From Actinomycetes bacterium (GTDB lineage Bacteria > Actinomycetota > Actinomycetes > Mycobacteriales > Micromonosporaceae), in contig JAJYSW010000114.1 of NCBI GenBank assembly GCA_021793335.1, positions 1-10,008 of the forward strand: a stretch of 10,008 nt of DNA, read 5' to 3'. Shown piece by piece: positions 1 through 5,593 of this stretch (position 1 is the first letter of the stretch; every line of letters starts with the position of its first letter). The notes beneath the pieces are model-generated. The model saw only the letters and a list, made by a program, of their open reading frames with translations, was not told where the DNA came from and made no database searches. The position numbers were made by a program, and so were the translations under genes.

Positions 1-1073
1 AGGCAGCCGTAGACCTCCTCGCCCGAGCGCAGCGGGACGAGCATCGCACCGCGCAGACCGGCTGCGGTCAGGATTTCGCGATGGCGCTTGCTGCCCGTCT
101 TGGGCCCGAGGAGCATGGGCCGATGGGATTCGATCACTTCGCGCTGGAGCTCCCGGGGCAGTGGGTCGAGGTCGGTGAGGCCGAGGTCGTCGACGCCCGC
201 GGTGAGGCGGGTCTCGGGGTAGCGTCCGGCGGAGGGGACCCAGACGCTGGCCGTCTCGGCGGAGAGGATCTCGCGCAGGCGTCCGAGCACCGCGTCGATG
301 AGCCGGTTGGAGCGCACCGAGTCGGCGACGAGCTGGGTGAACGTGTTCAGTTCGGCGAGGATCTGGCGCTGGCGGCGCAGCCGCAGGTAGTTGCGGGCCA
401 GGAGGGTGAAGGTGACGCCCACCGAGGCGATGAGCAGCGCCGTCCACGGTGTCGCCTCGTACAGGACCAGGCAGATCAGTCCGCCGCATGAGGCGATGAG
501 GGGCCCCGCGATGGTCATCAGGTAGCCGGTCCAGGCCTTGGCGACGCCCTTCCATCCTTCGATGACCAGCAGCAGGAGCGAGATGAGGGGGGTCGTGGCC
601 AGGCCCGCGGCTATCACGGCCCCGATGAGGACGAGCCAGGTGAGGGGTTCTTGTGCCGTTCCGAGGCCGAGCAGGTGCACGCACAGCGCGGCGGAGGCCG
701 CCCCGAAGGTCGTCAAGGCGGTGTTGAACACGGGCTTGAGGGCACCGATGTCCTCACGCAGGTATCGCCATCCATAGTGGATGCAGGCTGAGGCCAGGCG
801 GACGACCACGACCCAGAACGGGTCGAGGTAGAACAGGGCCACGATGAGCGGGATGTCGGCCAGGTTGAAGGCGATCCCGGTGTTCCTGAAGTAGTGGCGG
901 ATCACCAGGTTCTGCGCGACGGCGAACAGTGCTACGAACAGCAGCAGCTGGAAGATCGGGAAATCGGCCGGCGGGGCGAAGTAGGCCAGGGCCGCGGCGT
1001 CGGCGACGAGGATGGCGGCGGCCATGATCCACGGCAGCGCCCTGAAGAGCCGAGGGCGCCGTCCGCGGATCAT
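1..1073 (-). CDS. Polytopic membrane protein with GAF domain, probable sensor diguanylate cyclase/phosphodiesterase (partial, C-terminus outside window)
   Basis: I translated the minus strand from ATG at 1073: 357 complete codons run open to the window edge. Residues 1-11 are basic. About seven hydrophobic segments follow (roughly 14-32, 39-57, 72-91, 115-135, 144-171, 185-205, 209-226), then a basic cytoplasmic linker rich in Arg (about 227-237). Residues about 242-357 look like a GAF sensory domain, with the segments AETASVWVPSAG and GLRGAMLVPLRSGEEVYGC. In actinobacteria this layout usually continues into GGDEF and often EAL domains that make or degrade cyclic-di-GMP, but those lie outside the window, so the enzymatic role is inferred; a GAF histidine kinase is the main alternative. 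The start is the first possible one after an in-frame stop at 1107-1109, which is also the stop of the upstream peptide gene. No strong Shine-Dalgarno precedes it, which suggests translation coupled to that 33-nt-distant gene. M17 (1025) is a possible alternative start. Confidence 0.75.
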   Translation of the reverse strand, partial: MIRGRRPRLFRALPWIMAAAILVADAAALAYFAPPADFPIFQLLLFVALFAVAQNLVIRHYFRNTGIAFNLADIPLIVALFYLDPFWVVVVRLASACIHYGWRYLREDIGALKPVFNTALTTFGAASAALCVHLLGLGTAQEPLTWLVLIGAVIAAGLATTPLISLLLLVIEGWKGVAKAWTGYLMTIAGPLIASCGGLICLVLYEATPWTALLIASVGVTFTLLARNYLRLRRQRQILAELNTFTQLVADSVRSNRLIDAVLGRLREILSAETASVWVPSAGRYPETRLTAGVDDLGLTDLDPLPRELQREVIESHRPMLLGPKTGSKRHREILTAAGLRGAMLVPLRSGEEVYGC

Positions 1074-1106
1074 GGACCCGCCAGTCCGGAAGCTCGGGGT
1101 GCCGAG

Positions 1107-1388
1107 CTAGCGCGTGAAGACTTCACCGGAATTGCTGAGTGTGAAGACTTCACCGGAGTTGCCGGCCGTGAAGACTTCGCCGGAGTTACCGGCCGCGAAG
1201 ACTTCACCGGAATTGCCGGCCGTGAAGACTTCACCGGAATTCCCTGCGGAGAAGACCTCACTGGAGTTGCCGGGGTTCATTTCGTCGCTCGCGGACACCG
1301 TCGTCGCGGTTCCAGCGGCGACGCCCATGGCGATCAGCCCCGTCGCAGCCACGGCGGCGAACTTCCTAAGCAGTCTGACCGGTTTCAC
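1107..1388 (-). CDS. Small secreted protein of six tandem nonapeptide repeats
   Basis: I do not recognise a family. The 93-residue product starts with a clear Sec signal peptide: basic n-region KPVRLLRK, hydrophobic core about 10-30, and a likely cleavage after VSA at residue 33. The mature 60 residues are SDEMN, six 9-residue units (39-92) with consensus AGNSGEVFT, and a final Arg. The core NSGEVF is kept in all six units except one Gly-to-Ser in the first, while third codon positions vary (AAC/AAT, GGT/GGC, GAA/GAG). That pattern indicates selection on this reading frame and argues against the antisense frames that are also open here. The start is GTG, backed by a strong ribosome binding site. 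There is no Cys, no sorting signal and no second membrane segment, so the product should be released. The membrane GAF-sensor gene follows 33 nt downstream on the same strand, so the two probably share a transcript. It may be a precursor processed into short peptides or a repetitive structural surface peptide; the sequence does not decide. Confidence 0.8.
   Translation of the reverse strand: MKPVRLLRKFAAVAATGLIAMGVAAGTATTVSASDEMNPGNSSEVFSAGNSGEVFTAGNSGEVFAAGNSGEVFTAGNSGEVFTLSNSGEVFTR
1113..1274 (-). repeat. Six tandem 27-bp repeats coding for AGNSGEVFT-type nonapeptides
   Basis: The minus strand carries six in-frame 27-bp units without gaps (162 bp). At the protein level the units are PGNSSEVFS, AGNSGEVFT, AGNSGEVFA, AGNSGEVFT, AGNSGEVFT and LSNSGEVFT. 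The first and last units are the most divergent, as expected for an array that grew by internal duplication. TCC, GTC and TTC codons are invariant, and the other core codons differ almost only by synonymous changes. Confidence 0.95.
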
Positions 1389-1392
1389 GAGG

Positions 1393-1398
1393 CCTCCC
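1393..1398 (-). promoter_or_regulatory. Strong ribosome binding site fixing the GTG start of the nonapeptide-repeat gene
   Basis: On the minus strand GGGAGG is followed by CCTC and then GTG at 1388. This near-ideal Shine-Dalgarno selects the GTG codon, which is also the start that gives a complete signal peptide. Confidence 0.7.
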
Positions 1399-1706
1399 GT
1401 GATGTGCTGAGTTCGTATTGTTCAAGGGGACCAGTACAGCCCATCGTGCCACAGTACTCTCCCGCATGGAAAGCCCCGAGGACTGAATCTCGGCCGTTTC
1501 TGGCTTCAGCCGCGCAAGCGAGCGCAGCTCACACCATTCTCTCCGATGCGCCGAGGGCCCTTGATGACGGGTCGGACGGCCGGGGCCGAGAAGTGGTGGA
1601 TGCGGGCGCTTTCGGTACATGTCGACCGCGAGCGAACCCCTTCTCGCCTAAGGTGATCGCTCACACACGAAATGACTTTCGACTTTGGCGGGTGCTCTTG
1701 AGCCCT

Positions 1707-1730
1707 TGGGAGCGAAGGAGAACGCTCCCA
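1707..1730. promoter_or_regulatory. Inverted repeat, candidate LacI-family operator
   Basis: Perfect 8-bp arms TGGGAGCG and CGCTCCCA flank the 8-nt spacer AAGGAGAA. The arms are the half-sites of the actinobacterial LacI-type operator known for CebR (TGGGAGCGCTCCCA, recalled from the literature). The right part, GGAGAACGCTCCCA at 1717-1730, by itself matches that 14-bp palindrome at 11 positions. It lies about 150 nt upstream of the M23 peptidase start. As RNA it would also form a hairpin. Without a U-tract it is a poor intrinsic terminator. Confidence 0.4.
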
Positions 1731-1877
1731 CAATGAATGAGGGGTGGCGACACACCGATCGTTGAGCAATCTCGTCCGGCCGTCCGGCGCGGCGCTACGG
1801 TGACCCGGTTGTCAGGCTCACATTCGGCGCGCCTGCGGGCCCCCGAGGGTGAGCACAGCCACGGACCCGGAGGATTG

Positions 1878-2696
1878 ATGTCCGAAATCGGACAGATGGG
1901 CGCGGTGACGATCCGACGCCATGCCGCTCGACCGCACCGCATCCGAGGCCGGCACCGCGCCTCATGGGCGGCCGAACTCGCACCGCTGATCGATGGGACG
2001 CAGCGCCGATACACCGCCGTCGTCGGCTCCGCCGTCGCCGGAGCCTCGCTCATCGCAGCGGCCGGCACCACGGGGCTCCCCACGGCGGACCCCGACCCCA
2101 CCGTCGCAGCGGCCGTCGCCGACATCGCCACGATCGCCCAAGAGTCCTCGCAGCCCCAGTCCCCTGCCGAGCGGCCCTCGCTCGGCCCGGCTCCGGTCAC
2201 CGAGCCGACCGGGCCGGTCGGGCCGGTCGGGCCGGGAACAGTCGAGGCGGCGTCCGAGGACCGCATCGAACGGCGCGACTCCCCGATCGCCCCCCAGCCG
2301 GCGCAGATCGAATGGCGGCCGATCCTCGACGACATCACCATCACGTCCCTGTTCGGACCGCGATGGGGCCGCAACCACAATGGGATCGATTTCGCCGCGG
2401 CCATCGGCACACCCGTCTACGCCGCCCACTCCGGCATCGTCCGGCACGCCGGATGGGAATCGGGTTTCGGGAACCTCGTCGTCATCGACCACGGCGACGG
2501 CGTGCAGACGTACTACGCCCACAACTCCGCGCTCGTCGTCACCGAAGGCCGGTGGGTCGAGGCCGGCGAACACATCGCCGACGCCGGCAACACCGGGTTC
2601 TCGCTCGGCCCCCACGTGCACTTCGAAGTGCACGTGGACGGTGCGCCGGTGGAACCGCTCGGCTACCTCGAAACGGTGGGCCTGACGCTGGGCTGA
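1878..2696 (+). CDS. Membrane-anchored M23 family (LytM/Gly-Gly) zinc metallopeptidase
   Basis: A 272-residue peptidoglycan hydrolase or regulator, expected to act on peptide cross-links outside the membrane. A basic N-terminus (about 1-44) is followed by a hydrophobic segment (about 45-66) with no obvious cleavage site, so it is probably a signal anchor or uncertain signal peptide. Residues about 67-145 are a low-complexity Pro/Ala/Ser linker with a short TGPVGPVGPG repeat. The M23 domain covers about 150-272 and carries all expected ligand and catalytic residues: H167 and D171 in HNGID, H215 in YYAH, and H246/H248 in GPHVHFE. I chose the ATG at 1878 because CCGGAGGATTG directly precedes it; starts further upstream (such as 1737) lack support and would add a residue stretch of no recognisable kind. 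The gene ends 7 nt from the stop of convergent pcrA. A LytM/M23 gene next to pcrA is, from memory, a familiar actinobacterial arrangement. Confidence 0.9.
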   Translation: MSEIGQMGAVTIRRHAARPHRIRGRHRASWAAELAPLIDGTQRRYTAVVGSAVAGASLIAAAGTTGLPTADPDPTVAAAVADIATIAQESSQPQSPAERPSLGPAPVTEPTGPVGPVGPGTVEAASEDRIERRDSPIAPQPAQIEWRPILDDITITSLFGPRWGRNHNGIDFAAAIGTPVYAAHSGIVRHAGWESGFGNLVVIDHGDGVQTYYAHNSALVVTEGRWVEAGEHIADAGNTGFSLGPHVHFEVHVDGAPVEPLGYLETVGLTLG

Positions 2697-2703
2697 GGCT
2701 CCG

Positions 2704-4950
2704 TCACAGCTTCGCGAGGGGGGCGAGCCGCAAGATCACCCACTTGGGCTCGCCGTCACCGAAGTCGATGCGCGCCTGCGCCCGGGGCCCCGAGCCTTTG
2801 AGCTCGACGACCCGGCCCAGGCCCCATTTATCGTGCGTGACCCGCTCCCCCACTTCCAAGGAGGGCACGTCCGCCGGATTGCGGACCGTGATCGGCTGCC
2901 CGAACGACGGCGTCCGGCCCCGCACGCCGCGAGCCGGCGGCGCGGTCTCGGTCCACTCGATCAGTCCCGAAGGGATCTCGGAGAGGAACCGGCTGGCGGC
3001 GTAGAACTCCGGCTGACCGAACACGTTCCTTGTCCCGGCGCGAGTGACGTGCAGGTGCTTGCGGGCCCGAGTGAGGCCCACATAGGCCAGTCGCCGCTCC
3101 TCCTCCAGGTCGTTCGGCTTCGACATGGAGCGCTCGTGCGGGAACAGCCCCTCGTCCATGCCGGTGAGGAACACGGTGTCGAACTCCAGGCCCTTCGCGG
3201 TGTGCAGCGTCATCAGCGTCACCACACCGCCCGACTCGGCCTCGGGGTCGGGAATGGAATCCGCATCGGAGACCAGCGCGACGTGCTCCAGGAACGAGGC
3301 GACGTCCGCGCTCGCGTCGGGCTCCTCGTCGGCCGGGTCGACCGCGCCGCGGGCCACCTGCTCGGCGAACTCGTGGGCGACGGCCACGAGCTCCTGGAGG
3401 TTCTCCACGCGCCCTTCGTCCCTGGGGTCGGTGCTCTGCTCCAGCCCTTCGAGGTAGCCGGTGTCGGCGATGAGCTTGTCCAGCACCGCCTCGGGACCGG
3501 CCGTGCGCGCCAGCTCGGCGGCCTCATCGATGATCCCGCAGAACCGCTTGATGCCGCTGCGGGCCCGTGAGGACACCCCGGGGGCCTCGTCGACACGGCG
3601 CAGGGCCGCCGGGAAGGAGATCCGGAGGCGGGCGGCCAGCGCCTCGACCTCGGCGACGGCGCGGTCCCCGACCCCGCGCTTGGGCACGTTCACGACCCGC
3701 TGAGCCGAGACCGTGTCATCGGGGTTGACGGTGAGTTTGAGGTAGGCGAGGAGATCGCGGACCTCTTTGCGCTCATAGAACCGCACGCCGCCGACGACCT
3801 TATAGGGGACGCCGCGGCGCACGAACACCTCTTCGAAGGCGCGGCTCTGCGCGTTCGTCCTGTAGAAGATCGCGACATCGCCGAAACCGGTCAGCCCCGT
3901 GTCGACCAGCTCGTCGATCCGGTTCGCGACCCAGGCGGCCTCGTCGTGCTCGTTGTCGCCGGTGTGGCCGAGGAGGGGCGCGCCCGCGCCCTCGTCGCTC
4001 CACAGGCGCTTCTCGCGGCCGCGCTCGGTGTTGTTGCGGATGACCCCGTTGGCGGCGTCCAGGATCGTCTGCGTGGAACGGTAGTTCTGCTCCAGCAGGA
4101 TCGTCTTCGCATCGGGGTAGTCGCGCTCGAACTCGATGATGTTGCGGATCGTGGCGCCCCGGAAGGCGTAGATGGACTGGTCGGCGTCACCGACGACGCA
4201 CAGCTCGGCGGCGTCCTCACCGGTGCCGACCAGCTCGCGCACGAGCGCGTACTGGGCGTGGTTGGTGTCCTGGTACTCGTCGACCATGACGTGACGGAAC
4301 CGCATCCGGTAGGCCCGCGCCACTTCCGGGAAGGCCCGGAACAGGTGGACGGTGACGCCGATGATGTCGTCGAAGTCGACCGCGCCGGCCAGGCGCAGCC
4401 GCTCGTCGTACTGGGCGTAGACCTCGGCGATGAGGCGAGCGCGGGCGTCCTCGGCCGCGGCGGCGGCCTGCTCGGGGCCTGCGAGCTCGTTCTTGAGTCG
4501 GGAGATCTCGGCGGCGAACCACCGCGGCGACTGCTTCTTGGAGTCCAGACCCAGGTCCTTGACGATCTGGGTGAGCAGCCGCCGGGCGTCGTCGGCGTCG
4601 TAGATCGTGAAGCTCGACTTCCAGCCGAGCCGATGGGCCTCGCGGCGCAGGATGCGCAGGCACGCCGAGTGGAAGGTGGAGACCCACATGGCCCGCGAAC
4701 GCGGACCGACGAGCGCGTCGACGCGCTCGCGCATCTCGGCGGCGGCCTTATTGGTGAAGGTGATCGCAAGGATCTCACCGGGATGGACGCCGCGCGCGGC
4801 GAGCAGATGCGCGATGCGGTGGGTGAGGACGCGGGTCTTGCCCGATCCCGCCCCGGCGATGATGAGCAGCGGAGCGCCGGCGTGCTCCACGGCTTGCCGC
4901 TGTGGTTCGTTGAGGCCGGTCAGCAGGGCTTCGGTGGCGTCGTGACTCAT
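2704..4950 (-). CDS. pcrA: ATP-dependent DNA helicase PcrA (UvrD/Rep family, SF1A)
   Basis: The 748-residue product is a 3'-5' DNA helicase acting in nucleotide-excision repair, displacement of RecA and clearing of stalled RNA polymerase. Superfamily 1 motifs appear in order: Q-motif-like LNEPQRQAV (13-21), Walker A GAGSGKT (33-39), Ia TFTNKAAAEM (64-73), Walker B DEYQDTN (224-230), III GDADQSIYAFRGA (254-266), IV QNYRST (288-293), V TLHTAKGLEFD (581-591) and VI VGLTRARK (624-631). The C-terminal part from about 697, including VGERVTHDKWGLGRVVEL, is the Tudor-like RNA-polymerase-interacting domain typical of PcrA. Length and order are normal for the family. The ATG at 4950 has no Shine-Dalgarno but sits 9 nt after a CATAAT hexamer, which suggests leaderless expression. 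Chorismate mutase lies 95 nt upstream on the same strand; the peptidase gene converges downstream with a 7-nt gap, so no separate terminator fits between them. Confidence 0.97.
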   Translation of the reverse strand: MSHDATEALLTGLNEPQRQAVEHAGAPLLIIAGAGSGKTRVLTHRIAHLLAARGVHPGEILAITFTNKAAAEMRERVDALVGPRSRAMWVSTFHSACLRILRREAHRLGWKSSFTIYDADDARRLLTQIVKDLGLDSKKQSPRWFAAEISRLKNELAGPEQAAAAAEDARARLIAEVYAQYDERLRLAGAVDFDDIIGVTVHLFRAFPEVARAYRMRFRHVMVDEYQDTNHAQYALVRELVGTGEDAAELCVVGDADQSIYAFRGATIRNIIEFERDYPDAKTILLEQNYRSTQTILDAANGVIRNNTERGREKRLWSDEGAGAPLLGHTGDNEHDEAAWVANRIDELVDTGLTGFGDVAIFYRTNAQSRAFEEVFVRRGVPYKVVGGVRFYERKEVRDLLAYLKLTVNPDDTVSAQRVVNVPKRGVGDRAVAEVEALAARLRISFPAALRRVDEAPGVSSRARSGIKRFCGIIDEAAELARTAGPEAVLDKLIADTGYLEGLEQSTDPRDEGRVENLQELVAVAHEFAEQVARGAVDPADEEPDASADVASFLEHVALVSDADSIPDPEAESGGVVTLMTLHTAKGLEFDTVFLTGMDEGLFPHERSMSKPNDLEEERRLAYVGLTRARKHLHVTRAGTRNVFGQPEFYAASRFLSEIPSGLIEWTETAPPARGVRGRTPSFGQPITVRNPADVPSLEVGERVTHDKWGLGRVVELKGSGPRAQARIDFGDGEPKWVILRLAPLAKL

Positions 4951-4959
4951 AGGTAAGCC

Positions 4960-4965
4960 ATTATG
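4960..4965 (-). promoter_or_regulatory. Candidate -10 element for leaderless pcrA transcript
   Basis: The minus strand reads CATAAT, then GGCTTACCT, then ATG. A start site 7-9 nt beyond the hexamer falls at or next to the ATG, which fits the absence of a Shine-Dalgarno. No convincing -35 hexamer is visible, which is common for actinobacterial promoters. Confidence 0.45.
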
Positions 4966-5045
4966 CCCCGGCGTCTCGGCGCGGCCCTCACCACAGCGGC
5001 CGCGGGTCGCGTCCGCCTCGCAGAACCACAGCGGTCCGGTGCTCC

Positions 5046-5315
5046 CTACAGCGGGCCCCGGCCGGCTCGGAGGATGAGCATGGCGATCTGGGCGCCGTCC
5101 TCGCCGAGGGCGGTGCGGTACTTCTCCAGGATGGCGCGCTCGCGGTCGAGGACGAGGCGGGTGCCGCCGCCCGCCATGCGGATTTCGCCGACGCGCTTGG
5201 ACAGGCCGGCGCGTTCCTTCCAGAGACGGACGATCTCGGCGTCGAGCTCGTCGATCTGCGAGCGCAGGCGGTCGAGTTCTTCGGTCGCGGCCTGGTCGGT
5301 GGTCGTGGTGGTCAT
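5046..5315 (-). CDS. aroQ: Chorismate mutase, mycobacterial AroQ-delta-like type
   Basis: The 89-residue cytoplasmic enzyme converts chorismate to prephenate, the branch point to Phe and Tyr. The all-helical fold is visible as LDRLRSQIDELDAEIVRLWKE (15-35), RAGLSKRVGEIRMAGGGTR (35-53), then LDRERAILEKYRTAL. It closely follows Mycobacterium tuberculosis Rv0948c, including Arg46 where enteric enzymes use Lys39, and the catalytic ARG-GLU pair in the DRER stretch (R58, E59). The C-terminus ends LRAGRGPL, whereas Rv0948c (recalled) ends GRGRLGH; that tail contacts DAHP synthase in the mycobacterial complex, so activation by DAHP synthase may differ here. The start ATG at 5315 is preceded by GAAGGAG with 8 nt spacing; a longer in-frame reading up to 5498 would add about 60 residues unlike any chorismate mutase and is really the leader region. 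Expression is probably governed by the Phe/Tyr attenuator directly upstream. Confidence 0.93.
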   Translation of the reverse strand: MTTTTTDQAATEELDRLRSQIDELDAEIVRLWKERAGLSKRVGEIRMAGGGTRLVLDRERAILEKYRTALGEDGAQIAMLILRAGRGPL

Positions 5316-5370
5316 CAGGGCTTCTCCTTCAGTGTTTCGGAACGAATGTCCGGGTTCGGGCCCTGGGATT

Positions 5371-5398
5371 GCGAAAACCCCGGGCGCATCGCCCGGGG
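5371..5398 (-). terminator. Intrinsic terminator of the chorismate mutase attenuator
   Basis: A perfect 9-bp stem CCCCGGGCG/CGCCCGGGG with an ATG loop (5398-5378) is followed on the minus strand by TTTTCGC (5377-5371). It lies in the leader, upstream of the chorismate mutase start, so it can act only as a regulatory terminator for that gene. Confidence 0.85.
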
Positions 5399-5400
5399 CT

Positions 5401-5452
5401 GTAGGTCTGTGGTCAGCGCGACGACCTACGGCTCGGACGATCCGTGCCGTAG
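5401..5452 (-). promoter_or_regulatory. Mutually exclusive stems 1:2 and 2:3 of the attenuator
   Basis: Arm 1 CTACGGC (5452-5446) pairs with arm 2 GCCGTAG (5432-5426). The interior adds CGGA/TCCG around a TCG loop with one A/A mismatch, giving 11 pairs in all. Arm 2 continued as GTAGGTC (5429-5423) pairs instead with arm 3 GACCTAC (5407-5401), with the leader stop TGA in the loop. Beyond one mismatch, 2:3 can extend two pairs (G5399, C5398) and so invade the base of the terminator. Because arm 2 is shared, only one stem can form at a time. Confidence 0.75.
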
Positions 5453-5481
5453 TAAAAGTAAAATCGCGCGTTCTGATGCAC
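5413..5481 (-). CDS. Phe/Tyr-rich leader peptide of the chorismate mutase attenuator
   Basis: A 22-codon frame starts with GTG at 5481 and ends with TGA at 5413-5415. Codons 7-11 are TTT TAC TTT TAC TAC (FYFYY), flanked by MHQNAR before and GTDRPSRRSSR after. Five aromatic codons in a row, two of them TTT, which is rare in GC-rich DNA, are far beyond chance in such a short frame directly upstream of a Phe/Tyr pathway gene. There is no Shine-Dalgarno, but a CATACT hexamer ends 7 nt before the GTG, which fits a leaderless transcript beginning at the start codon. The peptide itself is expected to have no function beyond ribosome stalling. Confidence 0.8.
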   Translation of the reverse strand: MHQNARFYFYYGTDRPSRRSSR

Positions 5482-5488
5482 GTCGCCA

Positions 5489-5494
5489 AGTATG
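5489..5494 (-). promoter_or_regulatory. Candidate -10 element for the leader peptide/chorismate mutase transcript
   Basis: CATACT on the minus strand is followed by 7 nt and the GTG of the leader peptide, placing the transcription start at the start codon. A weak GTGACC -35-like hexamer lies 15 nt upstream. The hexamer directly abuts the terminator hairpin of the preceding gene. Confidence 0.5.
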
Positions 5495-5529
5495 CCACAC
5501 GCCCGCCGGGGTCACCAGCGGGCGTGTGG
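5495..5529 (-). terminator. Hairpin terminator downstream of the first thioester-domain gene
   Basis: Perfect 12-bp arms CCACACGCCCGC and GCGGGCGTGTGG enclose an 11-nt loop, 64 nt after the stop of the thioester-domain gene at 5594. No U-tract follows, as in many actinobacterial terminators. It also occupies the region between -35 and -10 of the next transcript. Confidence 0.7.
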
Positions 5530-5593
5530 GCCTTGTCTCATATTCCGCGTCGGGGGCGGCGCTCAGGCGAGGGCCGCCCGTGAGCGGTGTCGA

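Larger units (their letters stand above)
1389..1877. other. Divergent intergenic region between the nonapeptide gene and the M23 peptidase gene
   Basis: 489 nt without a supportable gene. The open frames here lack a good ribosome binding site or recognisable product. It must hold the promoters of both flanking genes, but I cannot assign -35/-10 pairs with confidence. Two structures stand out: a direct repeat CAGTAC at 1432-1437 and 1452-1457 (20 bp apart, two helical turns) upstream of the peptide gene, and the inverted repeat at 1707-1730 upstream of the peptidase. I looked for the c-di-AMP (ydaO-type) riboswitch that often precedes actinobacterial wall hydrolases and did not find its conserved segments. 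Confidence 0.6.
5371..5481 (-). promoter_or_regulatory. Phe/Tyr transcription attenuator (leader) of the chorismate mutase gene
   Basis: All parts of a ribosome-mediated attenuator occur in order on the minus strand: leader peptide with five consecutive aromatic codons (5463-5449); stem 1:2, which begins inside the last Tyr codons; an alternative 2:3 stem; the leader stop codon placed in the 2:3 loop; and a GC-rich terminator with TTTT ending 56 nt before the chorismate mutase start. Starved ribosomes stalled on Phe/Tyr codons would cover arm 1, freeing arm 2 to pair with arm 3 and so weaken the terminator. With ample Phe/Tyr the ribosome reaches the stop, covers arm 2 and termination follows. 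The regulated enzyme makes the precursor of exactly these two amino acids. The elements are seen; the mechanism is inferred by analogy with pheL-pheA. Confidence 0.8.

Noticed and set aside
1070..1261. Second minus-strand frame with PVKSSRPA-type repeats
   Set aside because: Frame-shifted reading of the same 27-bp repeats, without signal peptide or ribosome binding site.
1114..1410. Plus-strand frame with KTSPELPAV-type repeats
   Set aside because: It is the antisense of the nonapeptide array. Codon variation between units is synonymous for the minus-strand reading, and only that reading has a signal peptide and strong ribosome binding site.
894..1736. 280-codon plus-strand frame across the left region
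   Set aside because: It runs antisense to the sensor and peptide genes, has no recognisable domain, and is a product of GC-rich open antisense frames.
1733..1765. Ten-codon plus-strand frame following the hairpin at 1707-1730
   Set aside because: AAGGAG in the hairpin loop is 12 nt from the ATG and the peptide has no meaningful codon run, so a leader-peptide role is unsupported.
1737..1877. Upstream extension of the M23 peptidase to 1737
   Set aside because: The added 47 residues lack any feature, whereas the ATG at 1878 has CCGGAGG at ideal distance.
4990..5034. Direct repeat ACCACAGCGG (4990-4999 and 5025-5034) between aroQ and pcrA
   Set aside because: Short, with no symmetry or placement suggesting function; probably chance in GC-rich DNA.
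5046..5498. Long 150-residue form of chorismate mutase starting at 5498
   Set aside because: The extra N-terminus crosses the attenuator terminator and resembles no chorismate mutase; the ATG at 5315 has a good ribosome binding site.
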